Below, in pieces: positions 18,165 to 27,149 of a stretch of DNA of 64,000 nt. The first letter of the stretch is position 1, and each line of letters begins with the position of its first letter. The translations under genes were made by a program, and so were the position numbers. The DNA comes from Nitrospira sp. SG-bin1 (GTDB lineage: Bacteria > Nitrospirota > Nitrospiria > Nitrospirales > Nitrospiraceae), in NCBI GenBank assembly GCA_002083365.1, contig LVWS01000033.1, positions 496,001-560,000 on the forward strand, in the 5' to 3' direction. The notes below the pieces were generated by a model. That model had not been told where the DNA came from. It saw only the letters and a program-made list of their open reading frames with translations, and did no database searches.

Positions 18165-19424
18165 ATGACACAAGACCAATCCGTCAAGACGCTCGTGATC
18201 GCATTGATCGATGACACGGCCTCGGCGGTTTATTCGATCAACCGACTCACCCCCGATACGTTGTGTTTTGTGTTGCCTGAAGGCAGCAAAGCCTTGGTGG
18301 AATCGGAGGTACAGCCGAAGATCCAACAGATGCCGAGACGATGGGATTGGATCGTGGTGACAGACGCAACGGAGTTTCCCTCCGTGTATCGGACGATCGC
18401 ACGGTCGTTACCGGATCTCTTGAGGACATGGGAGATTCAGCCGGGAGAGCTGGTCGTGGACCTCAGTGGAGGAACCGCGGCGATGGCTGGAGCGCTTACC
18501 TTGGCCGCGTTCCCGTGGACTTCGCGGGTGATCAAACTGGTTCAGGCGCGCGAAGGTTTGGAGGGCGATCGTATCGAGTTGGGTCCGAGAACGCTTATCT
18601 GGACTCAGACGAATCCATGGGATGAGCAGGGAGCGGTATCGCGCCGAGACGGATGTGAATTGTTTAACCGAGGCTTGTTTCACGCCGCCGCCAACATGTT
18701 TCACGACATCGAACTCCTGGTGAGTGGCGGACAGAAGCCGCTGTATCGTGCCTTAAAGGACTTAGCCGAGGGCTATGAATTATGGGAACGGTTTCATTAC
18801 CGCCAGGCTTGGGACAAATTGAAGACCGCGATCAAGGCCCTTGAGATGGCTTCCTTATGGGGCGGACCTCCCGGACTGAAAGCGATTCTCCCCTCGCTCA
18901 AGGTCAACGCGAGCTTCCTTGAAAAAGTCGTGTTGGATCCGGCGGAGGTCAAAGAATCCATCGCACTGGACCTGCTGGCGGCCGTGAATAGGAGACTCCA
19001 TGTTCGCCACGATCCCGAAACGGCTATGACGGCGCTCGTTCGCGCTCTGGAGGCGTTCGCGCAAGGCCGGCTCTATAAGTCCTACAAGATCAAGAGTTGG
19101 GACGTTTCGCCGGGACAGCTTCCGCAAGCGCTTCAAGAGACTTGCCGCACTTGCTACCTGGAAGACGTCGATGGCAAATACAAACTGCCGCTTCAAGCCC
19201 AGTTTCGTGTGCTGGCCGGGTTGGGTGATCAGCTGGGTCAGGCGTTCTTAAAGGAATGGCCGAAGATGAAGCCATTGCTGGACGCCGCGAACCACGCGGT
19301 GTTGGGCCACGGCTTCGAGCCCATCAAGGCGGAGCGAGTGCAGCAGCTCTACGATGTGGTCGTCAAACTGTCGGGCGTCAATGAGGCGTCGTTGCCGAAA
19401 TTTCCTGTCCTTGACCTATCATGA
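18165..19424 (+). CDS. CARF-domain protein of the Cas02710 (TIGR02710) type
   Basis: 419 residues. The N-terminal Rossmann-like domain (strand LVIALIDD at 9-16; VVDLSGGTAAMAGALTLAAF at 97-116) carries the D-x-SGGT-xxM signature of the Cas02710/Csm6-like CARF family, which senses cyclic oligoadenylate made by type III CRISPR systems. The C-terminal helical half ends with ANHAVLGHGF at 375-384, where HEPN RNases of this family have an RN-x5-HG motif; the Arg is replaced by Ala375, so RNase activity by this site is doubtful. No cas genes or CRISPR array are in the window. ATG 18165 is chosen because it begins the conserved domain; the frame is open back to 17991. Confidence 0.75.
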   Translation: MTQDQSVKTLVIALIDDTASAVYSINRLTPDTLCFVLPEGSKALVESEVQPKIQQMPRRWDWIVVTDATEFPSVYRTIARSLPDLLRTWEIQPGELVVDLSGGTAAMAGALTLAAFPWTSRVIKLVQAREGLEGDRIELGPRTLIWTQTNPWDEQGAVSRRDGCELFNRGLFHAAANMFHDIELLVSGGQKPLYRALKDLAEGYELWERFHYRQAWDKLKTAIKALEMASLWGGPPGLKAILPSLKVNASFLEKVVLDPAEVKESIALDLLAAVNRRLHVRHDPETAMTALVRALEAFAQGRLYKSYKIKSWDVSPGQLPQALQETCRTCYLEDVDGKYKLPLQAQFRVLAGLGDQLGQAFLKEWPKMKPLLDAANHAVLGHGFEPIKAERVQQLYDVVVKLSGVNEASLPKFPVLDLS

Positions 19425-19444
19425 GGAGTTGGAATCAATCATGG

Positions 19445-19477
19445 AGAGAGGACCTTGTTGGTATGGAAGTCCTCTCT
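19445..19477 (+). terminator. possible terminator hairpin after the CARF gene
   Basis: A 9-bp perfect stem (AGAGAGGAC paired with GTCCTCTCT) with a 15-base loop lies 20 bp after the CARF-gene stop. Only a weak pyrimidine tail follows, so termination is likely but not certain. Confidence 0.4.
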
Positions 19478-19550
19478 CTTGAACTCTGACCTCACTTCGT
19501 GAGTCAATCCGATCGTGTAATTCCCAACTGGCTATCCGTCGTCAGTGTGT

Positions 19551-19964
19551 ATGGAAATTAGGATCTACTACGAGGACACCGACTGCGGCGGGGTCGTCTA
19601 CTATGCCAATTATCTGAAATACTTTGAGCGAGCCCGGACCGAATATCTTGAAGGGCGAGGGTATTCGGTCGCGGCCTTGATGGAACAGGGCACCATCTTT
19701 GTGGTCGTGCATGCCGAAGTGGACTACTGTTCACCAGGGCGATATGGAGAAACTCTGGTTATCGACACCGAAGTCGGCGAGGTGACAGGGGCTGCGTTGA
19801 CATTTTCGCATGTCGTGCGCGAGAAGGTGACCGGCCGTGTGGTGGTGAAAGGCTTGGCTCGGCTGGCGGCGACTGACGGGAACGGGAAGGTCACACGTCT
19901 GGACAGAGGCATGGTCACCGCGCTCCAGTCAGCACCGCATTCTGCCGCAATCCCCCGTCCATAA
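19551..19964 (+). CDS. acyl-CoA thioesterase, YbgC/FcbB hot-dog family
   Basis: 137-residue hot-dog fold thioesterase. The active-site block YYEDTDCGGVVYYANYLKYFE is the YbgC/4HBT signature (catalytic Asp in DTD), followed by ERARTEYLEGRGYS. YbgC proteins hydrolyse short acyl-CoA or acyl-ACP and often sit near tol-pal genes, which are not adjacent here. A GTG at 19545 could also serve as start; the ATG at 19551 gives the usual MEIRIYYEDTD beginning. Confidence 0.9.
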   Translation: MEIRIYYEDTDCGGVVYYANYLKYFERARTEYLEGRGYSVAALMEQGTIFVVVHAEVDYCSPGRYGETLVIDTEVGEVTGAALTFSHVVREKVTGRVVVKGLARLAATDGNGKVTRLDRGMVTALQSAPHSAAIPRP

Positions 19965-20148
19965 CATCACGGTGGCCGACCTCAGGGTGTCCCTTTCATT
20001 CCGTACCGCGACGTTCTCTTGCTCTCACCGTCTGGTGGTTTCGCGAAGATCTAAACTCGTGTTCGAGTCGCGCGGGTGGGAAAACATCAGACTGACCCTT
20101 AGAAAAAGGAGAGGCCTGGCGAACTGTTGGTCGGTCGTGCCAGGTGGC

Positions 20149-21006
20149 TCAGGAGGTCCTTCGTTGTCCCGAGCAGCAATGGATGGGCGCAGTGAGAAAC
20201 CAAAAAGACGGGTCGGTCAAAGGGGCGGTGAGCGCACTGTATTCTTGGTCTCGTACTTCGGTCAGGCTTCCACCGGCCTGTTCAGAGGCGCGTATCCCTT
20301 CCAAGCTTTGTACCCACCACCGGCTCCAGGGACTGCCGCCACGGACTACCGATGCGCTCACTTCATGACGGATATCGACCAAGCCACAGCGGTCGAACAG
20401 TACCGGTAGCGTTCGTCCAAAAACCGGATCATATCCACGTTCGGCCCACCATTCGCCGTTTTTCCAGGCGCATTGATATGGGATGTAGTGTGAATGGGCT
20501 GGGTCGACCGGCGCCACCATCCCCCAGTCGCCGTCTTCATCGATGAGCCATCCGCCCGGTCGCAAGCACTCCACCATGCGGCGGATGGCGATCTCCTGTT
20601 TACCCGCAAGCCAAAACAATACAAGGCGCGCACAGACGAGATCGAATGAAGCGAGGCCTAAAGCATCCAGTGAATCGTTGAGAATGTCGTGCCGGCGGAC
20701 CTGGAGATTGGGAAGGTCAAGCCGATTGAGGGAGGTGGTATCGACGTCGGTGGCCACAACTCGGCCGTTGCCCCCGACTTGCTGGGCAAGCCATACGGCC
20801 ATCGATCCGCGGCCGGCGCCCACTTCGAGACAGCGCCAGCCTGGTTGGACGCAGGCACGCCGCTGGCGGGAGATAGGATCGAAGATGTTTTCGAGGAGGC
20901 CTAGGCGCTCATCTTCAATCTCTCGACGGCCTGTCGCGGCGAGCCGATACATCGGTTCAGATGTATCGATTCGTTCGCTATTCTTTCCATCCTGATGTCG
21001 CGTCAC
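20149..21006 (-). CDS. class I SAM-dependent methyltransferase
   Basis: 285 residues. Motif I is LEVGAGRGSMAVWLAQQVG (SAM binding), followed by VVATDVDTTSLNRL, VRRHDILND, FDLVCARLVLFWL and the post-motif LRPGGWLIDEDGDW. This is the UbiE/MerR-like methyltransferase 25 pattern. The substrate is unknown. It stands alone, convergent with the thioesterase gene; no operon partner is visible. Confidence 0.85.
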   Translation of the reverse strand: MTRHQDGKNSERIDTSEPMYRLAATGRREIEDERLGLLENIFDPISRQRRACVQPGWRCLEVGAGRGSMAVWLAQQVGGNGRVVATDVDTTSLNRLDLPNLQVRRHDILNDSLDALGLASFDLVCARLVLFWLAGKQEIAIRRMVECLRPGGWLIDEDGDWGMVAPVDPAHSHYIPYQCAWKNGEWWAERGYDPVFGRTLPVLFDRCGLVDIRHEVSASVVRGGSPWSRWWVQSLEGIRASEQAGGSLTEVRDQEYSALTAPLTDPSFWFLTAPIHCCSGQRRTS

Positions 21007-21210
21007 GGCGCTACCCTATCTGCGGTCTGTTGGGGTGTCAATCTTACCAGGAAAGTTTTGAACGCAAGGGCGTTCTGAGCAGTCAACGCTGCATCATGAA
21101 TTGGCTTTCGCGACCTTCAAGATAGCCAACTACGACAATACATCAACAGCTTATGGCCATAATCGCGACTGCTACACTTCAAGGTGACTGGACAATGGTT
21201 GGATTCCTAA

Positions 21211-22434
21211 ATGGTGCGACCTCTATTGGTATCGACACTGGTCGCGTTGCTTCCCGGCGCCGTCTCACCGGCCTGGTGCAGCGATGGTATCTTCCGGAAC
21301 ACACCAACCTCGCATCGGTCAGCAGGCTTTTCGACTCTGCAGACGGTTGATCCCACTTTCGTTCAAGCCGAACGAGTTCGAACCACCTTCACATCGCATG
21401 TTCAATATCCCTCCGTTGTGTCCCCTCGCTTCCGGGACCTGACTCCGGAGGCCGTGCGCCCGCAGATCGAACATCTGCAGGCGATGACGACATGGTTCGA
21501 GGGAAAATTGGCGACCGAGGCGGAAATTGCATACAGCCCAACAGGAATGACCTGGCCGATGTCTCCTATAGTGCCGACCCGAACCGATGGATCTGCACGC
21601 ATGTTCAGAATCGGACTCATCGCCTCAGAGGGAAGTCTACGATACGGAGTGACGTTCCGTCAGGCAGGACGAGGTTTCCTCCTGAGCCCAGACCGGGCGA
21701 CGCGGGAGGTTTGGGGTGAATGGAAAAATGGATGGGTGACGTTCCGAAATGCCGTTGGTCAAACGTGGAACAATGTCGAAGCTGAAATCACACGATCCCG
21801 ATTGGAGCAGACCTATGGGCGGGTTGGATTGATTCTGAACAAGCCCTTGTGGCCGGAATTCAGCATCACCTATGCGAGGAACTCTCTGAACAGCCTCCTC
21901 GATCCCATAGGCGTGACTTCGCAACGGTCCTCCAACCATACGATTGAAGGCGCCGTGGTCCTTCAGCGCCCGGGTTGGGATATACGATTCGCGTCAAGTT
22001 ATATCCTTGCGAACGATTTCCTCCGCGGCAACGCCGATAGCAGCATCAGAGTACAGACCCTTTCGGCCATTCTCCGTCCGATCAGTACGCTGACCATCTC
22101 ACCCGTTCTCGCCTATCGTCAAGAATTTCAATCCTGGTCCGGCGTACGCATCGACAATCCAACCGCCTCACTCGCGTTCAGTTACCAGCGGAATCCGCAG
22201 TTACACTTCAGCGCGATGGGTAACTATTCAAGTTTTTATTCCTCCGATGGGCTAATCCACAATGAAAATCTCAGGTGGAGAGGTGTCGTGGATTGGACGG
22301 CATATTCGTCGGCCGAGTGGGCCACCAAGGTGGGGGTCGAAGCAGGGTACAACCGCGTGACCAATCGGGTCGCCCATTCTGCCGATATCGAGGACATCTC
22401 CGGCCTCGTACGGTTAGGGATCGTGGCACGCTAG
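21211..22434 (+). CDS. probable outer-membrane beta-barrel protein
   Basis: 407 residues. A signal peptide (MVRPLLVSTLVALLPGAVSP, cleavage near SPAWCS) is followed by alternating polar/hydrophobic strands with many aromatic residues, such as LRYGVTFRQAGRGFLL, ISPVLAYRQEFQSW and LHFSAMGNYSSFYS; the last residues (LVRLGIVAR) lack the classical terminal Phe. No named family recognised. Stands alone between divergent or convergent neighbours. Confidence 0.65.
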   Translation: MVRPLLVSTLVALLPGAVSPAWCSDGIFRNTPTSHRSAGFSTLQTVDPTFVQAERVRTTFTSHVQYPSVVSPRFRDLTPEAVRPQIEHLQAMTTWFEGKLATEAEIAYSPTGMTWPMSPIVPTRTDGSARMFRIGLIASEGSLRYGVTFRQAGRGFLLSPDRATREVWGEWKNGWVTFRNAVGQTWNNVEAEITRSRLEQTYGRVGLILNKPLWPEFSITYARNSLNSLLDPIGVTSQRSSNHTIEGAVVLQRPGWDIRFASSYILANDFLRGNADSSIRVQTLSAILRPISTLTISPVLAYRQEFQSWSGVRIDNPTASLAFSYQRNPQLHFSAMGNYSSFYSSDGLIHNENLRWRGVVDWTAYSSAEWATKVGVEAGYNRVTNRVAHSADIEDISGLVRLGIVAR

Positions 22435-22532
22435 TCGTGCAATAGGTTCCACGACCGTTCTTACATCGCCGCCCCCTGATCACGCGATCGTTGTACCTCT
22501 TGAATCGTGAGATCATCTCGTATGGGGTGGTA

Positions 22533-23195
22533 TTATGCGCCGACTCGTCGCGCGAACCGCTCCAAACGCAGCCACAGCACTTCTTCTCCAACTGCATATC
22601 CGACGATCAGCGGAAATGAAAGCCAGGCCAGAGTCGTGTCCGACCAATCGGTCACGTACGCGATTACCCCGCACAGAAGCGCCAGAAACAGGGAGGAGAT
22701 CTGGAGCATGCGCAGGTGCTTGCCGTAGAAGACCATGATGTGCGCATTTTCCGACGGATTCAGTTTCGCGTTGACCTCGGCGTTGATGTAACCCAGAAAA
22801 CCGATGAAACACAGAGCCGCCATGCTCCAATACCACCCGTGCACGCTATGGGCTACGAAATACACGGCAAAACACTGTGCGGCTCCAAGTGCGAACGGCA
22901 TCACACCGTCTGCGAGTTTCGGAACGTATAACAGGATGACGAATCCTCTGATGAATCCGTTCCAGACGAGGGCGAAGATGATCAAGGTGTTGGCGGCGAG
23001 CAGCCAGTGGGAGGGAGTAAAGTGCTTCCCTTCCTCAAAGCAGACCAATGCCAAAAACCCGAAACAGGTGGCTTGGATCACGCTGATGACGGTGTAAAAG
23101 GTGACGTGATGGGTATCGAGTAGGGCGGCGAGTAGTCTGACTCGAGAATGTTCGCTCGTTTCAGGTGTGGCGGGAATCTCGGCGTGATAGTCCAT
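22533..23195 (-). CDS. hypothetical multi-pass membrane protein
   Basis: 220 residues with about six hydrophobic helices (for example VTFYTVISVIQATCFGFLALV, LLAANTLIIFALVWNGFI, MLQISSLFLALLCGVIAYV). N-terminal ~25 residues are polar. Family not recognised. ATG at 23195 is preferred over an upstream start because a GGAACACAGGAC sequence precedes it and the longer N-terminus has no character of its own. Confidence 0.65.
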   Translation of the reverse strand: MDYHAEIPATPETSEHSRVRLLAALLDTHHVTFYTVISVIQATCFGFLALVCFEEGKHFTPSHWLLAANTLIIFALVWNGFIRGFVILLYVPKLADGVMPFALGAAQCFAVYFVAHSVHGWYWSMAALCFIGFLGYINAEVNAKLNPSENAHIMVFYGKHLRMLQISSLFLALLCGVIAYVTDWSDTTLAWLSFPLIVGYAVGEEVLWLRLERFARRVGA

Positions 23196-23512
23196 GTCCT
23201 GTGTTCCGCAGTGAACGATGTGCAAGCCACGCGAAAGGAACCAAGCCTTCGGCTCCTCCAGAGATTGATCGCCGATCGGTCGAGCTAAGAAATTGGGGGT
23301 ACTATCCGTACGAAGCGATACTATGTCAAGCCTCATTCGGCAGGCATTTCTTTGGAACCGAAGTCATCGATGACAGAGGGCTTACCCGCTCGCGATGGAT
23401 GTGTGAAGGAACAAGTGGTCATGGTGGAATAGGGGGTGCGGGGAGCAGATTGGGAGGTCGAAAGCGCCAAACTCTGTCCAAGCTCATGATGTAAAGGGTG
23501 GTTTTCGCCAGG
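23196..23512. other. intergenic region, nothing recognised
   Basis: 317 bp between the start of the membrane-protein gene and the end of the OmpA-like gene. Both neighbours are leftward; no clear terminator, repeat or RNA gene seen. Confidence 0.4.
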
Positions 23513-25570
23513 TCAGTGATTCGTCACCGGCTGAGTGGAGAACCCTTGAAGTTTCTTGCCGATTTGCGCCTTTGCGTCGCCTGCCGTGCTCCCGGATTCT
23601 GACCACTGTGTAATCACGATTTCCATTCGCCGGTTCTTGCTCCGACCTTTTTCGGTGTCATTGGCCGCGATAGGTTTGGTATCGGCGTATCCCACGGCTT
23701 TGACCCGGTCGGCTTCAAGCCCTCCAGTGACCAGTACCTGAATGGCATGTTCAGCGCGCATCCGGGAGAGTTCGATGTTATCCCGAAAGTTTTTCCGGAG
23801 GTCGTTCCGAAGCGGTGTGTTGTCGGTATGCCCAGCCACTTCGACGCTTTGGTATCGGAATCCATGCAAGACGGCTCCGACTCGCTCGAGCAGGGAGGTC
23901 CCTCCGAGCGTGACTGTGGCGTCACCTGTGGAGAATAACTCACCGGTTGCAAAGGCGAGGGTCAATTTATTGCCTCGCTGCCTCAGGGTTACACTGCCCT
24001 TTTTGAGTTCGGGTTGCAGAAGGCTCGCAAGGCTCTCATTCATTTTGCCGAGATCGCTGCTTAATGAATCTTCGTCATCTGCGGCCGTGGCGGTGGGCCC
24101 AAGCAGGTTCGTGACGGATAGATTCTGATCGAGAGATTGCAAAGGAAGGGCGGGAGGATTCTCTTCTTGAGCGGGAGCCGGTTCGGCTGGTCTGGAGAGA
24201 TTGCGTTCACTGTCGGCCAGTAATTGCTTTGTGCGTGCGAGTTCCGCGTCCCTCGCCATGAGCTGGGGATTGAGCTCCGCCAGCTTTAGCGTGACTTGTT
24301 TGAGGTCCTCTCTGGCCTGCGCCAATTCTTGTTCTTTTCTTGCCATCAGCTGTTCTGCTTCAGTCGCACGACGCTTCGCCTGCAGTAGTTCCTGTTCTTT
24401 CCCCGCTACGGTCTGCTGGTCCGCGTCGGTGGCACGACGCTTCGCGAGTTCCTGTTCTTTTCCCGTCGTCAGCTGTTCGGCTTCGGTCGCGCGACGCTTG
24501 GCCAGCGCCAGTTCTTGGTCTTTCTTGGTCATCTGTTGTTCGGCTTCGATCGCCCGGCGCTTGGCCTGGGCGAGTTCCTGCTCTTTCCCCGCCGTCAGCT
24601 GTTCGGCTTCGGTCGCGCGACGCTTGGCCAGCGCCAAGTCCTGCTCTTTTCCTGCCATCTGCTGTTCGACTTCGGCGATGCGACGCTTGACCTGTGCCAG
24701 TTCATGGTCTTTCCCCGCCGTCAGCTGTTCGGCTTCAATCGCCCGGCGCTTGGCCAGCGCCAAGTCCTGCTCTTTCTTCGCCAGTTGCTGTTCGGCTTCA
24801 GCGATCCGGCGCTTGGCCTGAATCAATTCTTGTCCCTTCGCCGTCGCCGCCATCTGCTGTTCGATTTCCGCGATGCGGCGTTTGGCCTGGTTGAGCTCGT
24901 CCGTCTGTGACGCAAGATCTTCTCGAAGCTTTTTGGAATTCTCATGGGCGCTGGCTCGCTGGGCTGCGAGCTCATTCTCCTTGGCGTGGAGCTGAAGAAC
25001 GAGCTCGCCGATCCGTCGCTTTGCATTCTCAAGAAAGGTCTGCTGGAGATTGTTTCTCGCCACGCTCGATTCATCTTGCGACGCCGGGCCGTCTGACTCT
25101 CCTCGATTGCGCAGGGCGTTGAGTTCCTGATCTTTTTGGGTCAGTTGCGTTTCTAGCGAACCGACGTGTTGTTTTTCCAGGTTCAGGAGCTCACTTGCAG
25201 TCGTAAGCTGCTCGCGCAACGCGGACAGCTCTTTCTCCTTTGCCGCGAGCTGCTGTTGAAGCTGGTCCAGGGGCGGCTTCTTTCCTTCCCCTGCCTTCGA
25301 AAGTTGCGTTGCCGGGGACGGCGTGTTTGGAGAGATACGTTCATCGTACACTTGGTAGACGTGGGGAACGTTCAGCCTGTTTGGCCCACGTTGTTCATTG
25401 ATCGAGCCATAGAAGAACGGAAGAGGAGCACGCGCATGTTGTGCACGATCCGGTCGTAACTCCACGGATGGGCTGATCCCCAACGGCTGAACGATGGCCA
25501 TCGAAACCGGTACGTTTCCGCACATCATGGCGATGACTACGAGAGCGGAGGCGGATAACTTGATGCTCAT
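23513..25570 (-). CDS. OmpA-family protein with long coiled coil
   Basis: 685 residues. Signal peptide at ~1-25; a Pro-rich stretch; then a coiled coil from ~100 to 460 built in its middle from nine ~21-residue repeats (AKRRATEAEQLTAGKEQELAQ type, see repeat entry); then a C-terminal OmpA domain (~530-660) with FSTGDATVTLGGTSLLERV, VEVAGHTDNTPLRN, LSRMRAEHAIQVLV and KNRRMEIVITQW, which binds peptidoglycan non-covalently. The protein is therefore likely a long periplasmic rod tethered to the cell wall at its C-terminus. Similar designs occur in PfoR/TolA-like spacers, but no exact family is claimed. Confidence 0.85.
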   Translation of the reverse strand: MSIKLSASALVVIAMMCGNVPVSMAIVQPLGISPSVELRPDRAQHARAPLPFFYGSINEQRGPNRLNVPHVYQVYDERISPNTPSPATQLSKAGEGKKPPLDQLQQQLAAKEKELSALREQLTTASELLNLEKQHVGSLETQLTQKDQELNALRNRGESDGPASQDESSVARNNLQQTFLENAKRRIGELVLQLHAKENELAAQRASAHENSKKLREDLASQTDELNQAKRRIAEIEQQMAATAKGQELIQAKRRIAEAEQQLAKKEQDLALAKRRAIEAEQLTAGKDHELAQVKRRIAEVEQQMAGKEQDLALAKRRATEAEQLTAGKEQELAQAKRRAIEAEQQMTKKDQELALAKRRATEAEQLTTGKEQELAKRRATDADQQTVAGKEQELLQAKRRATEAEQLMARKEQELAQAREDLKQVTLKLAELNPQLMARDAELARTKQLLADSERNLSRPAEPAPAQEENPPALPLQSLDQNLSVTNLLGPTATAADDEDSLSSDLGKMNESLASLLQPELKKGSVTLRQRGNKLTLAFATGELFSTGDATVTLGGTSLLERVGAVLHGFRYQSVEVAGHTDNTPLRNDLRKNFRDNIELSRMRAEHAIQVLVTGGLEADRVKAVGYADTKPIAANDTEKGRSKNRRMEIVITQWSESGSTAGDAKAQIGKKLQGFSTQPVTNH
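24317..24890 (-). repeat. nine degenerate 63-bp coding repeats
   Basis: Tandem units of about 63 bp encoding AKRRATEAEQLTAGKEQELAQ and variants. 21 residues equal three heptads, so each unit keeps the coiled-coil register, except the seventh (two residues short) and the eighth (one extra). Variation at fixed positions (IAE, AIE, ATE; QQM, QLT) suggests older duplication followed by drift. Confidence 0.85.
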
Positions 25571-25877
25571 GTCTCACCCACAAGTAAATACTGGCCACAA
25601 ATGATTCGCGCCACACCGACGGACTTCACGCATTCCAGGGTGACATGAAATCCGCTAATGAAGCATAGGAGGAAGCACTTGAGTTCAATTTCAAATCGAC
25701 ATCGGCGTTTTTTCCCCTCTTCATGAGAGGGAAGAGAGAGAAATCGATCCTATCGCCTTCGTGATCCACTTTGCAACGGGCAATGAAGTTGTTCGCTCTC
25801 GTGATCGATCATGTGCCGGAGAGTGCCGCGTCGGTTCGTCAGATGAGATACAGTGCCGAACCTCATCGTAGCCGGCC
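25571..25877. other. intergenic region upstream of the OmpA-like gene
   Basis: 306 bp. Contains an imperfect hairpin (TTCCCCTCTTCATGAGAGGGAA near 25,727-25,750) preceded by a T run, so it does not read as a terminator for the leftward genes. Must hold the OmpA-like promoter, but none could be identified with confidence. Confidence 0.35.
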
Positions 25878-26210
25878 CTACTCCATCGGGTAGAGCGGGT
25901 CTTTGCTCAAGGACCGTTTCTCTCGTTCGGTGAAACTCCCCGAACAGTGGTAGCCTTCCTGATTCAAGAATGGGAAGACAAGCATGAGCCAGTTCGTCTT
26001 AATTTGTACGTCGTCGGGCACCAGTCGCCCCTTTCTCTCGCGGGCTGCGAGCTTGAGATTGAGCAGACAACCTTCTTTGGTGTACCCACTTGCCGTCACT
26101 CTCCCAGGCCCATCCGATCCTCCTCCCGACTTGTGGGCTGGGGACGCGCAGGCGGCTAGAAGCATCGAAGCGACGACTAGGGCAACATAGTACAAGCGTT
26201 TTATGACCAT
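25878..26210 (-). CDS. small lipoprotein
   Basis: 110 residues. Signal peptide with lipobox SMLLAAC (Cys21), then a Gly/Ser-rich linker and a domain with two Cys (EGCLLNLKL, EGYHCSGSF). Ends ...FLNQEGYHCSGSFTEREKRS then DPLYPME. Family not recognised; similar small lipoproteins occur singly in Gram-negative genomes. Confidence 0.7.
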   Translation of the reverse strand: MVIKRLYYVALVVASMLLAACASPAHKSGGGSDGPGRVTASGYTKEGCLLNLKLAARERKGRLVPDDVQIKTNWLMLVFPFLNQEGYHCSGSFTEREKRSLSKDPLYPME

Positions 26211-26826
26211 CCCCAGAAATCCTGAGATCTCAATTGAATTGATGAACCAACGGACCTCATGAAATAAGGCGACGGTCTACTTTCGTGAGCGGCATATACT
26301 CGTGCCTCAAAGTTGTTCAGAGATCCCAGGGCGCCAGATTGTCCGAGAAAGGTCAGAAGGGTGTCAAGAAACCGGCGGAGAAATATCCTCAGTTGAGGGT
26401 TCGTCGTGTAGAGGTGACATTCGAGGTGTAGGGTACCCAGTCTTGGTCCCCATCTTCTGTGGATAACCTTGTGAACAAGTCGGCTTGTGGACCAAACGAT
26501 GTGCAAATGACGTATCTATTCATCAAACTGCCTACTTTTTAGGCGTCCGCCCCGTCCCTGAATGACCACATCTAATAGGGGGTCTATGTCCTAGTCTTTA
26601 GTTTTTCGCGCATTCCTAGCAAAACAGCTGGACACTCTACGAACAAGCTTACCGGAATTATTAGTTCGATCACCAGATGCATGGTTATCCACAGCCGCCG
26701 GGATTTTCTGTGGATCGCAGACGGACTGATAGGCCTGGAGCGCTGTTTCTAATCTGTCAAGAGCCGGTCGGAAAAGGAAGCGGACTCGTTGGTGGGAAAG
26801 GTAGGGTCAAATAGTCGCGCCGGGTG
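26211..26826. other. long intergenic region
   Basis: 616 bp without a convincing gene, more AT-rich in its middle (26,500-26,680) than the flanking coding DNA. It contains two perfect DnaA-box 9-mers (see separate entry). A leftward frame at 26201-26506 has no domain or good start. Confidence 0.5.
26458..26717. other. DnaA-box pair with two weaker copies
   Basis: TGTGGATAA at 26458-26466 and its reverse complement TTATCCACA at 26685-26693 are perfect matches to the DnaA-box consensus, in opposite orientation. TGTGGACCA near 26486 and TGTGGATCG at 26709-26717 are 7/9 matches. An AT-richer stretch lies between them. Another perfect copy occurs by chance inside the gene at 14949, so single copies are not significant; two within 230 bp of non-coding DNA are. 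Confidence 0.5.
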
Positions 26827-27003
26827 CTACTTTTTTCGGTATACATTGAGCCCGATCTTCTCTTGCCGATTCGGAATGGTCACATTCCCTTCCGTTGAAG
26901 CTATGATGATCGTCTTCCCCGTTGACGACGGGCCGTACTCTTTCGAGAGATCGACTCGAATCGTCAACACGGTTCCCTCAACCGTCATCTCGACATTCTT
27001 CAT
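26827..27003 (-). CDS. small conserved hypothetical protein (58 aa)
   Basis: 58 residues: begins MKNVEMTVEGTVLTIRVDLS, then KEYGPSSTGKTIIIASTEGN and ends EKIGLNVYRKK. I recognise the pattern of a widespread small bacterial protein (VDLSKE-x-GPS-x-SGKT-x-x-IAST-x-GN ... GLNVYRK) of unknown function. A GGAAGGA ribosome site precedes the ATG. It is the only strong gene inside the long non-coding stretch and would be missed by length cut-offs. Confidence 0.85.
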   Translation of the reverse strand: MKNVEMTVEGTVLTIRVDLSKEYGPSSTGKTIIIASTEGNVTIPNRQEKIGLNVYRKK

Positions 27004-27149
27004 GATTCGTATCCTTCCGTCACTCGAATGATGATACGGTACCTCTGTTGCGACGAGTAGAAAAGACCGACCTGGTGTGGTCCGTTTGGGGTTTACGCTT
27101 CACTGCGTACGTGAACGATGGTGCTATCGAATGGCCGAATGGTCATATG

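Noticed and set aside
18165..19424. CRISPR array near the CARF gene
   Set aside because: No regularly spaced repeats were found in the flanks or elsewhere in the window.
24201..24821. Long rightward open frames opposite the OmpA-like coiled-coil repeats
   Set aside because: Low-complexity Ser/Ala/Arg-rich translation created by the repeat on the other strand; the minus-strand gene has signal peptide and OmpA domain.
26201..26506. 101-codon leftward frame over the DnaA-box region
   Set aside because: No ribosome site, no domain, unusual composition.
26789..27031. 80-codon rightward open frame
   Set aside because: It is the antisense of the conserved 58-residue minus-strand protein, which has a better start and recognisable pattern.
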